Below are positions 1 to 6,976 of a stretch of 9,817 bases of DNA, in pieces (positions within the stretch are counted from its first letter, which is position 1; each line of letters opens with the position of its first letter). The notes beneath the pieces were generated by a model. It was not told the origin of the DNA and searched no databases. It saw nothing but the letters and a program-made list of their open reading frames with translations. The translations under genes and the position numbers were made by a program. Origin of the DNA: Bacilli bacterium (GTDB lineage: Bacteria; Bacillota_I; Bacilli_A; RF39; UBA660); the NCBI GenBank assembly GCA_022793565.1, contig JAAWDC010000064.1:1-9817 (forward strand), in the 5' to 3' direction.

Positions 1-233
1 ATACGATCTCCATCCATAACCAGATCAATAGGCGTGTTAAAACATTTTAAAGTAAGATTGGCTAATTGCATAAGTCCATCTTCAGAAATTGGGTCTAATG
101 TCGTCTTCCGCTCAGAATGGAAAATTTTAATCACCTTTTCAAAAAAAGGATAAACATTGACCTCTTTTCCAGCACCTATTTTATACTGATCTTGAATAAA
201 GTCCTTAATTTCTTCATAACAAATTTTTTTCAT
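1..233 (-). CDS. Protein-kinase-like protein, N-terminal part (cut by window edge)
   Basis: Seventy-seven codons are visible from an ATG at 233 reading leftward; the gene is open at base 1. The start of the protein reads like the N-lobe of a protein-kinase-like fold. Around residues 19-26 there is a glycine-rich loop of the form IGAGKEVNVY, followed about ten residues later by VIKIF, where the lysine would be the ATP-binding lysine of strand 3. The catalytic loop and DFG-type motif would lie outside the window, so activity cannot be judged. No signal peptide or membrane segment is seen in this part. The ribosome binding site is weak (GGTG about 6 bases before the ATG). It is divergent from the membrane peptidase gene. 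An alternative is a small-molecule kinase of the aminoglycoside or choline kinase type, which shares the same N-lobe. The existence of the gene is fairly sure; the kinase call is moderate. Confidence 0.6.
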   Translation of the reverse strand, partial: MKKICYEEIKDFIQDQYKIGAGKEVNVYPFFEKVIKIFHSERKTTLDPISEDGLMQLANLTLKCFNTPIDLVMDGDR

Positions 234-249
234 ACTATACACCATTTAT

Positions 250-255
250 ATTATA
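250..255 (-). promoter_or_regulatory. Possible -10 box for the kinase-like gene
   Basis: The minus strand reads TATAAT here, 16 bases before the ATG at 233. No convincing -35 hexamer lies 16-18 bases upstream, and the leader would be very short, so this is tentative in such AT-rich DNA. Confidence 0.3.
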
Positions 256-339
256 ACAGCGAAGTACAATTTATGGGGAAATTTTAAAAAATATAGGAAA
301 AAATCTATACGTAGAAGTAAAAAAATGCTAAGATTGAGT

Positions 340-345
340 TATAAT
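340..345 (+). promoter_or_regulatory. Probable -10 box for the membrane peptidase gene
   Basis: A perfect TATAAT lies 43 bases before the ATG at 389, which would give a leader of roughly 35 bases containing the ribosome binding site. The -35 position (about 317-322, GTAAAA) does not match consensus, so the promoter is either weak or helped by a factor. Confidence 0.45.
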
Positions 346-371
346 GAGAGTAGAAAAGTAGGTGTCAAAAC

Positions 372-378
372 AGGAAGG
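372..378 (+). promoter_or_regulatory. Ribosome binding site fixing the peptidase start at 389
   Basis: AGGAAGG sits 10 bases before the ATG at 389. An in-frame GTG at 362 would give nine more residues but has no such site in front of it and would place this Shine-Dalgarno sequence inside the coding region, so ATG 389 is preferred. Confidence 0.8.
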
Positions 379-388
379 AAGTAATACC

Positions 389-2716
389 ATGGATCAAAAA
401 GAAAAGCTATATACCAAGTTAATGAGAATTCGATATAATGATAAACTATTCGATATATTTAGTGGAGAGGACCATAGAAAATCCTTTTTAGAAGTAAGAG
501 TAAAGGATGGGAAAGAATCCTATTATTATCCAATATTAAAAGATTACATTGCCCTAAACAACATCTATAACAAACCATTTGATGGAGTTCTCCACGCTAA
601 AAAATATAGTTTTAAGCCCAAAGTGATTTTTGCCACATATATAGCAGGAATATCCTTAGTACTTACTTCAATGGTAGGAGCAGACTATTTAGAGTATAAA
701 CTAAGAAACCAAGAGATAGCATATGAAATGCCAAGTAAAGAAGAATCTCCCCAAGATGAGGAATTTGTAAAACCAGTAAAAGTAACAGATCAATCTATAC
801 CAAATGAAATCACAGTAGATCCAAGTTTTTATTATCGAAATGGTTCTCAAATAATGATTTACAATAATGAAGCATTAACAGCATTTGGGTTTAATGAAGT
901 ATCTATAGAAGATGTAAGAAATACTCTAAAACTAAATGAACAAATTGAAGAAAAATTCAAGAAAATTATGGTAGAATTTCTAAATCGTGTAGAAGAAAGA
1001 CTACCAGGAGTAGATTTAAGAGTATTAAATAATAATTGGAAAGGTCTTAGATATCAAGAAGATCTAAAAGAAGAGGGATTAGAAGGTGGTAACTTTGACT
1101 TAGAAGAAGATATCATTCATTTAAAAGAAAAATATATAAATCCCGAAACTCAAGAAATAGATGAAGAAGCACTACGAAAAGTAGTCTATCATGAACTGAC
1201 ACATACCCTCAACTATGGGAAATTAATAACTGTCGATCCAAATACTTCAGAACAAATACAATTGTATAAATTCTTCCGTAGAACAAACTATGGGGAAAGT
1301 TTTAGTGAAGGAATCAACACAATCTTAACAGACTATTTATTAGCAGATAGTGTTGAGAATTATTTTGAGAGAGAAACTCATGAGTTTGATTCTTATCAAA
1401 TAACAACGCCTATTTGTTATCAAATTATGAAAGTCATGAAGGATTATACTTTTTATGATTTTATAAATAAAGATGTAATATACTTTGATAAAAAGATAAA
1501 AGAACATGGATTTCAAAATACAATATCAGTCTTAGATGCATATTTTACTACTATTGCAAATGGACAAGAAGAACAAATAGAAATCGTAGAAGCGAATGAA
1601 TTAGAAGATCTACTTGAAACAATAGTAACAACTAGAATTAATTTAGAAATTGCTAACCAATCCAGTAACTTTGAAATTCTCTCGATGCTAAATGAAAATC
1701 CACTAGATCCAGAAAGAAAATTTGAAATAGCCCAAAATATTTTAAGTCAAAGACAAGATGATATGATTCAAGTGATGTCAGAGCAGCAAAAAAATGAGGG
1801 ATTAAGTGAAGAAGAACAATTGATTAAAGGGGTAAGCACATTTAAAATTTGTGGAGAGGATCAAACACAATTATTAGATCTTTCTCCTAAAATGTTAATT
1901 ATTTACAGAACTTTCCAAGAAGAAACCCCCCAATATCGTTTAGCATACTATGGAGTAGATCAAGAATGTCACGATTGTGAAACAGAGGCGATTGTAGAAT
2001 ATGATTGGCAAAACCAATTAGATATCTTAAAAGTGTTACCTCAAATGGATTTAATCATACAAACAAAAATCATAGAAACAGAAGATTTTCAAAAGAAAGC
2101 AGAGCAAAAGTTTAAAGAACAAGATGCGTATTATAAACAATTACTAGAAGAACAACATCAAAAAGAAGTCGCTAGAAATAAAGCAAAGGAAGAATTACGC
2201 CCACTGATTGTAAATGCTTTATCTGAAGGAAAAGGAGATCTTGAAATTTGTAGAATGTTAATAGGGACTCAGAAAAACATAGAACTAGCTATGATTGTTT
2301 TTGGAGAATTGAAAGCAGATCGCTCGATCTGGTATAGAGAAGATTTTTCTAGCAGAATGATCACAGTGTTCAAATCAACTGGAGAAGGAGTAACAGATTC
2401 CCTAGAAGGATCATCCGAGAATACACATTTTGTTTATAAAACCGCAGAAAACGAGTACCGATTAGGAAAAATATTGACAACAGAGGGAGTTACTATCTTA
2501 TACGATTATCTTGAAAATTGTCCAATTGAGTCTCCAGAAACAATTCAAGAAATGACAAACTTAACAGAAATTCTACCAGAGATCGGGCAGTACACAGTTT
2601 GTATGAATGAAAGCTTTCTGTCTTCTTCAGAATTTATAGAGCTGATGAATCAAAGAAGTATCAATAATAATCAAGTAGAAGAAGAGCAAATGAGTACCAC
2701 AAGTAATCAAAAATAA
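389..2716 (+). CDS. Membrane-anchored HExxH zinc-metallopeptidase-like protein with cytosolic N-terminal domain
   Basis: 775 residues from ATG 389. Residues 1-78 form a soluble domain rich in aromatic residues (YYYPILKDYIALNNIY near 45-60). One membrane helix follows at about 79-97. The basic stretch KKYSFKPK before it puts the N-terminus in the cytosol and the remaining 675 or so residues outside. The outer part has HELTH at 268-272, the zincin motif with two histidine ligands and a catalytic glutamate. GESFSEGIN follows at 302-310, where Glu307 (or Glu303) is a plausible third zinc ligand. Residues 566-603 are charged and heptad-like, probably a coiled coil; a CHDC pair lies at 527-530. I do not recognise the subfamily and cannot name a substrate; remodelling or sensing at the cell surface is inference. 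The gene has its own weak promoter and terminator and is divergent from a kinase-like gene. It occupies the place upstream of yvcK where rapZ sits in Bacillus. The gene is certain and the zincin call is good. Confidence 0.8.
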   Translation: MDQKEKLYTKLMRIRYNDKLFDIFSGEDHRKSFLEVRVKDGKESYYYPILKDYIALNNIYNKPFDGVLHAKKYSFKPKVIFATYIAGISLVLTSMVGADYLEYKLRNQEIAYEMPSKEESPQDEEFVKPVKVTDQSIPNEITVDPSFYYRNGSQIMIYNNEALTAFGFNEVSIEDVRNTLKLNEQIEEKFKKIMVEFLNRVEERLPGVDLRVLNNNWKGLRYQEDLKEEGLEGGNFDLEEDIIHLKEKYINPETQEIDEEALRKVVYHELTHTLNYGKLITVDPNTSEQIQLYKFFRRTNYGESFSEGINTILTDYLLADSVENYFERETHEFDSYQITTPICYQIMKVMKDYTFYDFINKDVIYFDKKIKEHGFQNTISVLDAYFTTIANGQEEQIEIVEANELEDLLETIVTTRINLEIANQSSNFEILSMLNENPLDPERKFEIAQNILSQRQDDMIQVMSEQQKNEGLSEEEQLIKGVSTFKICGEDQTQLLDLSPKMLIIYRTFQEETPQYRLAYYGVDQECHDCETEAIVEYDWQNQLDILKVLPQMDLIIQTKIIETEDFQKKAEQKFKEQDAYYKQLLEEQHQKEVARNKAKEELRPLIVNALSEGKGDLEICRMLIGTQKNIELAMIVFGELKADRSIWYREDFSSRMITVFKSTGEGVTDSLEGSSENTHFVYKTAENEYRLGKILTTEGVTILYDYLENCPIESPETIQEMTNLTEILPEIGQYTVCMNESFLSSSEFIELMNQRSINNNQVEEEQMSTTSNQK

Positions 2717-2722
2717 AACGTA

Positions 2723-2760
2723 GGATTCGCTTAGAAATCAACTGAGCAATTCTTTTTTTT
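2723..2760 (+). terminator. Intrinsic terminator after the membrane peptidase gene
   Basis: An inner stem GCTTAG/CTGAGC (2729-2734 with 2742-2747, one G-U pair) encloses a 7-base loop. The stem extends past one bulged C by five more pairs (2723-2727 with 2748-2752). Eight T residues follow at 2753-2760. It begins six bases after the stop codon and separates the peptidase gene from the yvcK operon. Confidence 0.88.
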
Positions 2761-2770
2761 GTTTAAAATA

Positions 2771-2779
2771 TGGTATACT
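2771..2779 (+). promoter_or_regulatory. Extended -10 promoter of the yvcK-whiA operon
   Basis: TGGTATACT matches the extended -10 form TGnTATAMT. It lies just after the preceding terminator and 40 bases before the yvcK ATG. The -35 region overlaps the terminator T-run and is poor (TTCTTT), which is common for extended -10 promoters. Transcription would start near 2786. Confidence 0.6.
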
Positions 2780-2819
2780 AAAAAAATGAAGGAATATATA
2801 AGGAATACGAGGTGTTTCT

Positions 2820-3764
2820 ATGAAGAAAAAAATAGTGGTTTTAGGAGGCGGAACTGGAATGTCCCATCTCTTAAGGGGACTGAAAGATTTCCCAGTAGAT
2901 ATTACAGCTGTAATTACAGTGGCAGATAATGGAAAGTCAACGGGGAAACTAAGAGAAGAATTCTCAACCCCAGCAGTAGGAGATATCCGTAAAGTATTAA
3001 CCAATCTGTCACCCCTTCCCCAAGAAATCAAAGAGATAATGGAATATAGATTTGACACATACAGCGATTTAGATGGACATCCTATTGGAAATTTGCTTTT
3101 AACAGCCATGTTAAATCAGACAAGATCTTTAAAAACGAGTATAGAACATTTAAGTAAATTACTAGATATAAAACACAAAGTATTACCCTTATCGGAAGAT
3201 TATTTAACATTACAAGCAGAAACAGTAGATGGAAAAGTTATCACAGGTCAGGCACAAATTATGAAGTCATATACCAAATTTAAGAAAATCTACTATCAAG
3301 AAAAACCACATGTTAGAAAAGAAGTACTACAATCTATTAAAGATGCTGATCTAATTATTTTCAGCATGGGTAGCTTGTATACTAGCATTATTCCTCATCT
3401 CATATGTAAAGATGTAGTAAAAATGATCGATCAGAGTAAAGCTCCAATTATGTACTTATGCAATATTATGAATCAGCCAGGGGAAACAGAGGAAAACCTA
3501 GTGAGTCACTATGTATCTGTAATTAACAAATATCTTGGAAAAAGAAAAATCAATATTGTAATTGCAAATCACAAAGAGATATCCCAAAAAATGATTGAAA
3601 ATTATGAAAAGGAAAGGAAAGAACCTGTTCAGATTGATTATGAATCGTTAAAAGAACTCAATATTGAATTAATAGAGGATGATTTAATTACAGTAGAAGA
3701 TGGAACAATTAAACATAATGGATTAAAAATAAGCTCTATGATTTTTTCCTATTTAATGAGGTGA
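2820..3764 (+). CDS. yvcK: YvcK/CofD-like UDP-sugar-binding factor (gluconeogenesis factor)
   Basis: 314 residues, close to the 317 of the Bacillus subtilis protein. Family members bind UDP-sugars such as UDP-GlcNAc in the cytosol and are needed for cell shape and peptidoglycan synthesis during gluconeogenic growth. Visible landmarks are the Rossmann-type start IVVLGGGTGMSHLLRGLK (residues 5-22), VADNGKSTGKLR (34-45), GDIRKVL (54-60), GHPIGNLL (86-93), GSLYTSIIPHL (184-194) and CNIMNQPGET (214-223). Several usually fixed residues differ: the family's DDGGSSG is DNGKSTG, GDIRN is GDIRK, and GPGSLYTS is SMGSLYTS. The ATG at 2820 has GAGGTG five bases upstream. The gene ends with TGA directly followed by TAA, and its stop overlaps the ribosome binding site of whiA, so the two are translationally close. 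Assignment to the family is firm; whether ligand preference is changed is open. Confidence 0.93.
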   Translation: MKKKIVVLGGGTGMSHLLRGLKDFPVDITAVITVADNGKSTGKLREEFSTPAVGDIRKVLTNLSPLPQEIKEIMEYRFDTYSDLDGHPIGNLLLTAMLNQTRSLKTSIEHLSKLLDIKHKVLPLSEDYLTLQAETVDGKVITGQAQIMKSYTKFKKIYYQEKPHVRKEVLQSIKDADLIIFSMGSLYTSIIPHLICKDVVKMIDQSKAPIMYLCNIMNQPGETEENLVSHYVSVINKYLGKRKINIVIANHKEISQKMIENYEKERKEPVQIDYESLKELNIELIEDDLITVEDGTIKHNGLKISSMIFSYLMR

Positions 3765-3768
3765 TAAA

Positions 3769-4707
3769 ATGTCATTTACAACAACAATCAAAGAAGAAAT
3801 ATCAAGAATAGAAAGTTCGAAATCAGAAGCAATTGCCGAACTATCTGGTTTTTTAAGAAATAATGGAAATTATACAAATGAAACAATTGACTTAATATCA
3901 GAAAATGCTACTGTTGTAAAAAGAATTTATAAGTTATTCAAAGATTTATATGATATTAGTTGTGAGTTTGAAACAAGAAAAGGAAGTAATTTTAGTAAAA
4001 ATAACCTCTATTTAGTAATGATTGATGAAAAGGTTGACTTTCTTTTAAAAGATCTGTCTATTTTATCAGAAGAAGGCGTTTATCTAAAAGAGCCAAGAAC
4101 TTATCTAGTAGATGCAGAAGAAGATAAGAGAGCATACTTAAGAGGAGCATTTTTAGCAAAAGGAAGTATCAATGACCCAAAAACTTCTAGATATCATTTA
4201 GAGTTTATAGTAGATGAAAAAGAGGAAGCATTCTTTATCCAAAGTCTATTAAACGAGTTTTATTTAAATAGTAAAGTATTAACAAGAGAAAAGGGCTATA
4301 TGGTATATATAAAAGAGGCTGAAAAAATTGGGGATTTTCTAAGATTAATCCAAGCTTCAAATGCTGTTTTATATTATGAAGATATTAGGATCTATAGAGA
4401 TCATAAAAATATGACCAATCGCCTAAATAATTGTGAACAGGCAAATATCGATAAGATTATAGAAACAGCGACTAAACAGATAAAAGATATTGAATACTTA
4501 AAAGAAAATCTAGGAATTGAATTATTAGACGATAAAACACGGGAAGTAATTCAGTATAGAGAGAAATATCCAGAAGCCTCTCTCTTAGAATTAAGTGAAA
4601 TTATTTCATATGAAACAGGAAAACCGATTACCAAATCAGGATTAAATCATAGATTTCGCAAATTAAAAGAATTAGTGGATCGAATAAAAAAACAAAATAA
4701 TGAATAA
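3769..4707 (+). CDS. whiA: WhiA DNA-binding protein (LAGLIDADG plus helix-turn-helix)
   Basis: 312 residues, the usual length. WhiA is a nucleoid-associated DNA-binding protein. In actinobacteria it controls sporulation division genes; in Bacillota it affects cell division and chromosome organisation without a clear regulon. The sequence starts with the typical MSFTTTIKEEISRI. It has the homing-endonuclease-derived core at about 120-200 with RAYLRGAFLAKGSINDP (121-137), in which catalytic acids are not kept, as is normal for WhiA. The signature NRLNNCEQANIDK lies at 217-229. The C-terminal helix-turn-helix spans about 268-305 (SLLELSEII, ITKSGLNHRFRKL). The ATG comes four bases after the yvcK stop, with AGGTGAT spanning that stop as ribosome binding site. 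The pairing with yvcK is the standard Bacillota arrangement. Confidence 0.95.
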   Translation: MSFTTTIKEEISRIESSKSEAIAELSGFLRNNGNYTNETIDLISENATVVKRIYKLFKDLYDISCEFETRKGSNFSKNNLYLVMIDEKVDFLLKDLSILSEEGVYLKEPRTYLVDAEEDKRAYLRGAFLAKGSINDPKTSRYHLEFIVDEKEEAFFIQSLLNEFYLNSKVLTREKGYMVYIKEAEKIGDFLRLIQASNAVLYYEDIRIYRDHKNMTNRLNNCEQANIDKIIETATKQIKDIEYLKENLGIELLDDKTREVIQYREKYPEASLLELSEIISYETGKPITKSGLNHRFRKLKELVDRIKKQNNE

Positions 4708-4725
4708 AAAATGGAGTAAAAAGAA

Positions 4726-5210
4726 ATGGAACTAACCAGTTTTGAATTAGAAGAAATAAACTATGAAAACTTAGAACACATAAATTATTTACAGAAGTTA
4801 ATGAAATCAAAAGATATGGATTACTTATGGGATTTATCAGATAAAGAGCTATATAATAATAGATCTAGTACAGGCTATCTTGTAAGGAAAAAGGATAGGG
4901 AACATAGTAAAGAGTATATTGGCTACTTAAACCTATCCTACCCTGTAGAAGCTTACTTTGGACTTACTAGTAGTTTATATTATGCGATAGATGGTCCAAA
5001 AAGAGGAGCTGAATATGGTCAGAGATTAGTAAGGGAAACAATTCAGTGGGAACTATCAGAAGGAGGAATAGACTGTGTAATTGCACAAGTACAAAAAATA
5101 ATGTCTATAGTCAAAGAACTCTAGAAAAGGCAGGTATGATACCAATAAGTGGGGTTAATGATGATGAGTATACAACCTTCATGAAAAATAATAATGCTCC
5201 AAGGCGTTAA
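4726..5210 (+). pseudogene. GNAT-family N-acetyltransferase, frameshifted in an A-run
   Basis: The first frame from ATG 4726 (GGAG nine bases before) gives 132 residues and stops at 5122-5124. The missing end of the domain lies in the -1 frame from about 5099 to TAA 5208-5210. One extra A in the A6 run at 5093-5098 would join the two into a 161-residue protein. The junction then reads VQKNNVYSQRTLEKAGM, the classic GNAT motif of an Asn followed by LEKAGM. Upstream, YIGYLNLS (64-71) and KRGAEYGQRLVRE (92-104) fit the core strand and the acetyl-CoA pyrophosphate loop. The substrate is unknown. It follows whiA by 18 bases and is probably co-transcribed. The break may be a true mutation, a phase-variable A-run, or an assembly or read error. 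Programmed frameshifting is less likely because no heptameric slippery site is present in the zero frame. Confidence 0.82.
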
Positions 5211-5229
5211 TCAAAAAATGAAAGGAAGC

Positions 5230-5252
5230 TCTAATTTTAAGGCAAAATTAGA
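5230..5252. repeat. Perfect AT-rich inverted repeat after the acetyltransferase gene
   Basis: TCTAATTTT (5230-5238) and AAAATTAGA (5244-5252) are exact reverse complements around the 5-base loop AAGGC. It lies 20 bases after the restored stop of the acetyltransferase frame. No T-run follows on the plus strand, so it is not a canonical terminator, but it could end the yvcK operon weakly or stabilise its 3' end. The rest of 5211-5334 shows no gene. Confidence 0.5.
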
Positions 5253-5334
5253 TAGTATAAGAGTATAAAAAAAGTCTATATCTACTTTTCAATTAGAAAT
5301 TCTATTTCATAAAAAGCCTTTAGGTAAAAAATGA

Positions 5335-5363
5335 TTGTAATATTTCTCAAAATATAGTATAAT
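5335..5363 (+). promoter_or_regulatory. SigA-type promoter of the LRR lipoprotein gene
   Basis: TTGTAA (5335-5340) and a perfect TATAAT (5358-5363) are separated by exactly 17 bases. Transcription would begin near 5370, giving a leader of under 20 bases that holds GGAGG at 5375-5379. Confidence 0.8.
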
Positions 5364-5386
5364 AGCGAACTGTTGGAGGACCTATT

Positions 5387-6904
5387 ATGAAAGTAAAAAA
5401 TATAAAATATTATACAGCATTAATATTCCTAGCCTTAAATGTCTCACTAACAGGATGTAAAGCAGGATTCAATAAAACAACCGATATAGAAATTGAAAAA
5501 AGCACTGAAGATATAGAAAAAGAAATGGCTGCCCAAAAGTTAGGGTCACAATTAAGTCAGACAGGAAGGGAAGTAGTTACAACTGCACTATATGAAATTG
5601 GACGAGTTCAAGGGATTAAAGAAGGCCTTGGAGACCTAGTAGAACTAGAGAGTATCCAAATCTATCAAAATAAAAATAAAGAGAACTATCAATTAAATCT
5701 AACGACTAAAAATGGCTCAGTTTATAATTCAGTAGTAGAAAATGATCTAGAAAGTATGAAAAACTACATGGAATATATGAAATATAGTAATTGGGATACA
5801 ATTGGAATAGCTAGTTGCGAAGATATCAGTATTTTAGATGCTATTCCTAATAAAGAAAGAATTACAACAATAATAATTGGAAATAGTACAGTCGAAGATT
5901 TAAGCAATTTAGCCAATTTTCCCAATATAGAAAAAGTGTTCATTCATAACTGTCCAAATATTGAGAATATTGATGTATTAAGTACCTTGACTAATTTAAA
6001 AAGGATATCATTAATTGGAACTAAAGTATCAGATTTAAAAGCAATTTCTGAGTTAAAAGAGCTCACGACCCTAGATTTAAGATGTAACGAGCTTACAGAA
6101 GAGGGGATAGAGCCACTAAATGATTTACCAAATTTAAAAAAAGTTGACTTATACTATAACAGAATATATGATCCAGAGGCACTAAATCATTTAGAAGAAA
6201 AAGGACTTCAATCAGATAACGAAAAACAGATAGTCGTTGCGACTAGTACTAGTAATCTGTTAATAACAACGGAAGAAAACTATAAAAAAACAGCGTTTTG
6301 TAGATTATTAATTTCCAAGATTAAAACAAAAGATAAATACTTAGTTAGCCTAGAGAATGAAAATGGCTTAGTTGAAACATTTGGATTATTAGATAATGTA
6401 GAAACAGGTAGATTCTTGAGCCATCAATATGATGAAGTTACGCTAAGATATTGTGAAGATTGTGATATTTTAGAAAATATTGAACAACCAGAGAAAGTAA
6501 AAAGCATTTATATTGAGTTATGTGACTTTGAACAATTAGAACACTTAGAAAAATATAAAAATGTAGAAACAATATTTATAACTGGAAATCCTAGTCTATC
6601 AAATATTGAAAATTTGTCTGGGATGGAAAAACTAAAGAATATTCAAATAGAAAACACAAATGTTTCAGATATTACTTCTTTTTCCGATATACCTACTTTG
6701 GAAAATATTTCTATAATAATAAATCCAATCGAAGATATATCTGCACTTTTAGAGCTTCCAAATCTTAAAATGGTAGATTTAAGATTCAATTCTATTCAAG
6801 ATGAAAAAAGTATAGAGGCATTGGGAGAAGTAGTTCACGAAATGAAAGATGCCATAAAAAGTCAATCTGAAATAGACAGTAAACAAAAATCGTTGACAGA
6901 TTAA
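5387..6904 (+). CDS. Surface lipoprotein with two leucine-rich-repeat blocks
   Basis: 505 residues from an ATG with GGAGG seven bases upstream. The N-terminus is a lipoprotein signal peptide: basic residues, a hydrophobic stretch at about 9-21, and the lipobox LTGC with Cys24 as the expected lipid-modified residue. The mature protein should be anchored to the outer face of the membrane. Two arrays of short leucine-rich repeats (about 22 residues each, SDS22/internalin-like) lie at about 158-270 and 370-480, for example LTNLKRISLIGTKVSDLKAI and MEKLKNIQIENTNVSDIT. The parts before each array also match in pattern, each ending in a CED motif (144-146 and 356-358), so the protein looks like an internal duplication of a roughly 185-residue unit. 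Such repeats usually bind proteins; the partner is unknown. It is monocistronic, with its own promoter and a terminator shared with the convergent clpP. No enzyme motif is seen. Confidence 0.87.
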   Translation: MKVKNIKYYTALIFLALNVSLTGCKAGFNKTTDIEIEKSTEDIEKEMAAQKLGSQLSQTGREVVTTALYEIGRVQGIKEGLGDLVELESIQIYQNKNKENYQLNLTTKNGSVYNSVVENDLESMKNYMEYMKYSNWDTIGIASCEDISILDAIPNKERITTIIIGNSTVEDLSNLANFPNIEKVFIHNCPNIENIDVLSTLTNLKRISLIGTKVSDLKAISELKELTTLDLRCNELTEEGIEPLNDLPNLKKVDLYYNRIYDPEALNHLEEKGLQSDNEKQIVVATSTSNLLITTEENYKKTAFCRLLISKIKTKDKYLVSLENENGLVETFGLLDNVETGRFLSHQYDEVTLRYCEDCDILENIEQPEKVKSIYIELCDFEQLEHLEKYKNVETIFITGNPSLSNIENLSGMEKLKNIQIENTNVSDITSFSDIPTLENISIIINPIEDISALLELPNLKMVDLRFNSIQDEKSIEALGEVVHEMKDAIKSQSEIDSKQKSLTD

Positions 6905-6946
6905 TAAATTTTAAGATAATTCTTCCACATATAAGATTTATACAAA

Positions 6947-6976
6947 GAAAAAAAGACATTACTTGTGTCTTTTTTC
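6947..6976. terminator. Two-way terminator between the LRR lipoprotein gene and clpP
   Basis: The stem pairs A-rich GAAAAAAAGACA (6947-6958) with TGTCTTTTTTC (6966-6976) around a 7-base loop. Read on the plus strand, the T-run ends the lipoprotein transcript; read on the minus strand, the complementary T-run ends clpP. The clpP stop codon (6959-6961) lies in the loop, so one arm of the hairpin is the last codons of clpP. Confidence 0.8.

Noticed and set aside
363..372. GTGTCAAAAC resembling one CtsR heptad
   Set aside because: CtsR operators need two tandem heptads; only one partial copy is present and the downstream gene is not a chaperone or clp gene.
2738..3109. Minus-strand open frame opposite yvcK
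   Set aside because: It lies antisense to the conserved N-terminal half of YvcK, has no ribosome binding site, and begins or ends in unrelated signals; it is a shadow of the real gene.
3759..3771. TGA stop followed at once by TAA, raising the question of TGA reassigned to Trp
   Set aside because: It is the only TGA ending a gene here, but no gene has an in-frame TGA and Trp is written TGG, so there is no positive evidence for an altered code.
4628..4810. Minus-strand open frame across the whiA end and acetyltransferase start
   Set aside because: Its hydrophobic composition simply mirrors AT-rich coding sequence on the other strand; there is no start signal.
5085..5101. Programmed -1 ribosomal frameshift in the acetyltransferase
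   Set aside because: The zero-frame reading CAA AAA ATA is not a canonical X XXY YYZ heptamer, I see no strong downstream structure, and such control is not expected in GNAT genes; a slipped A-run is simpler.
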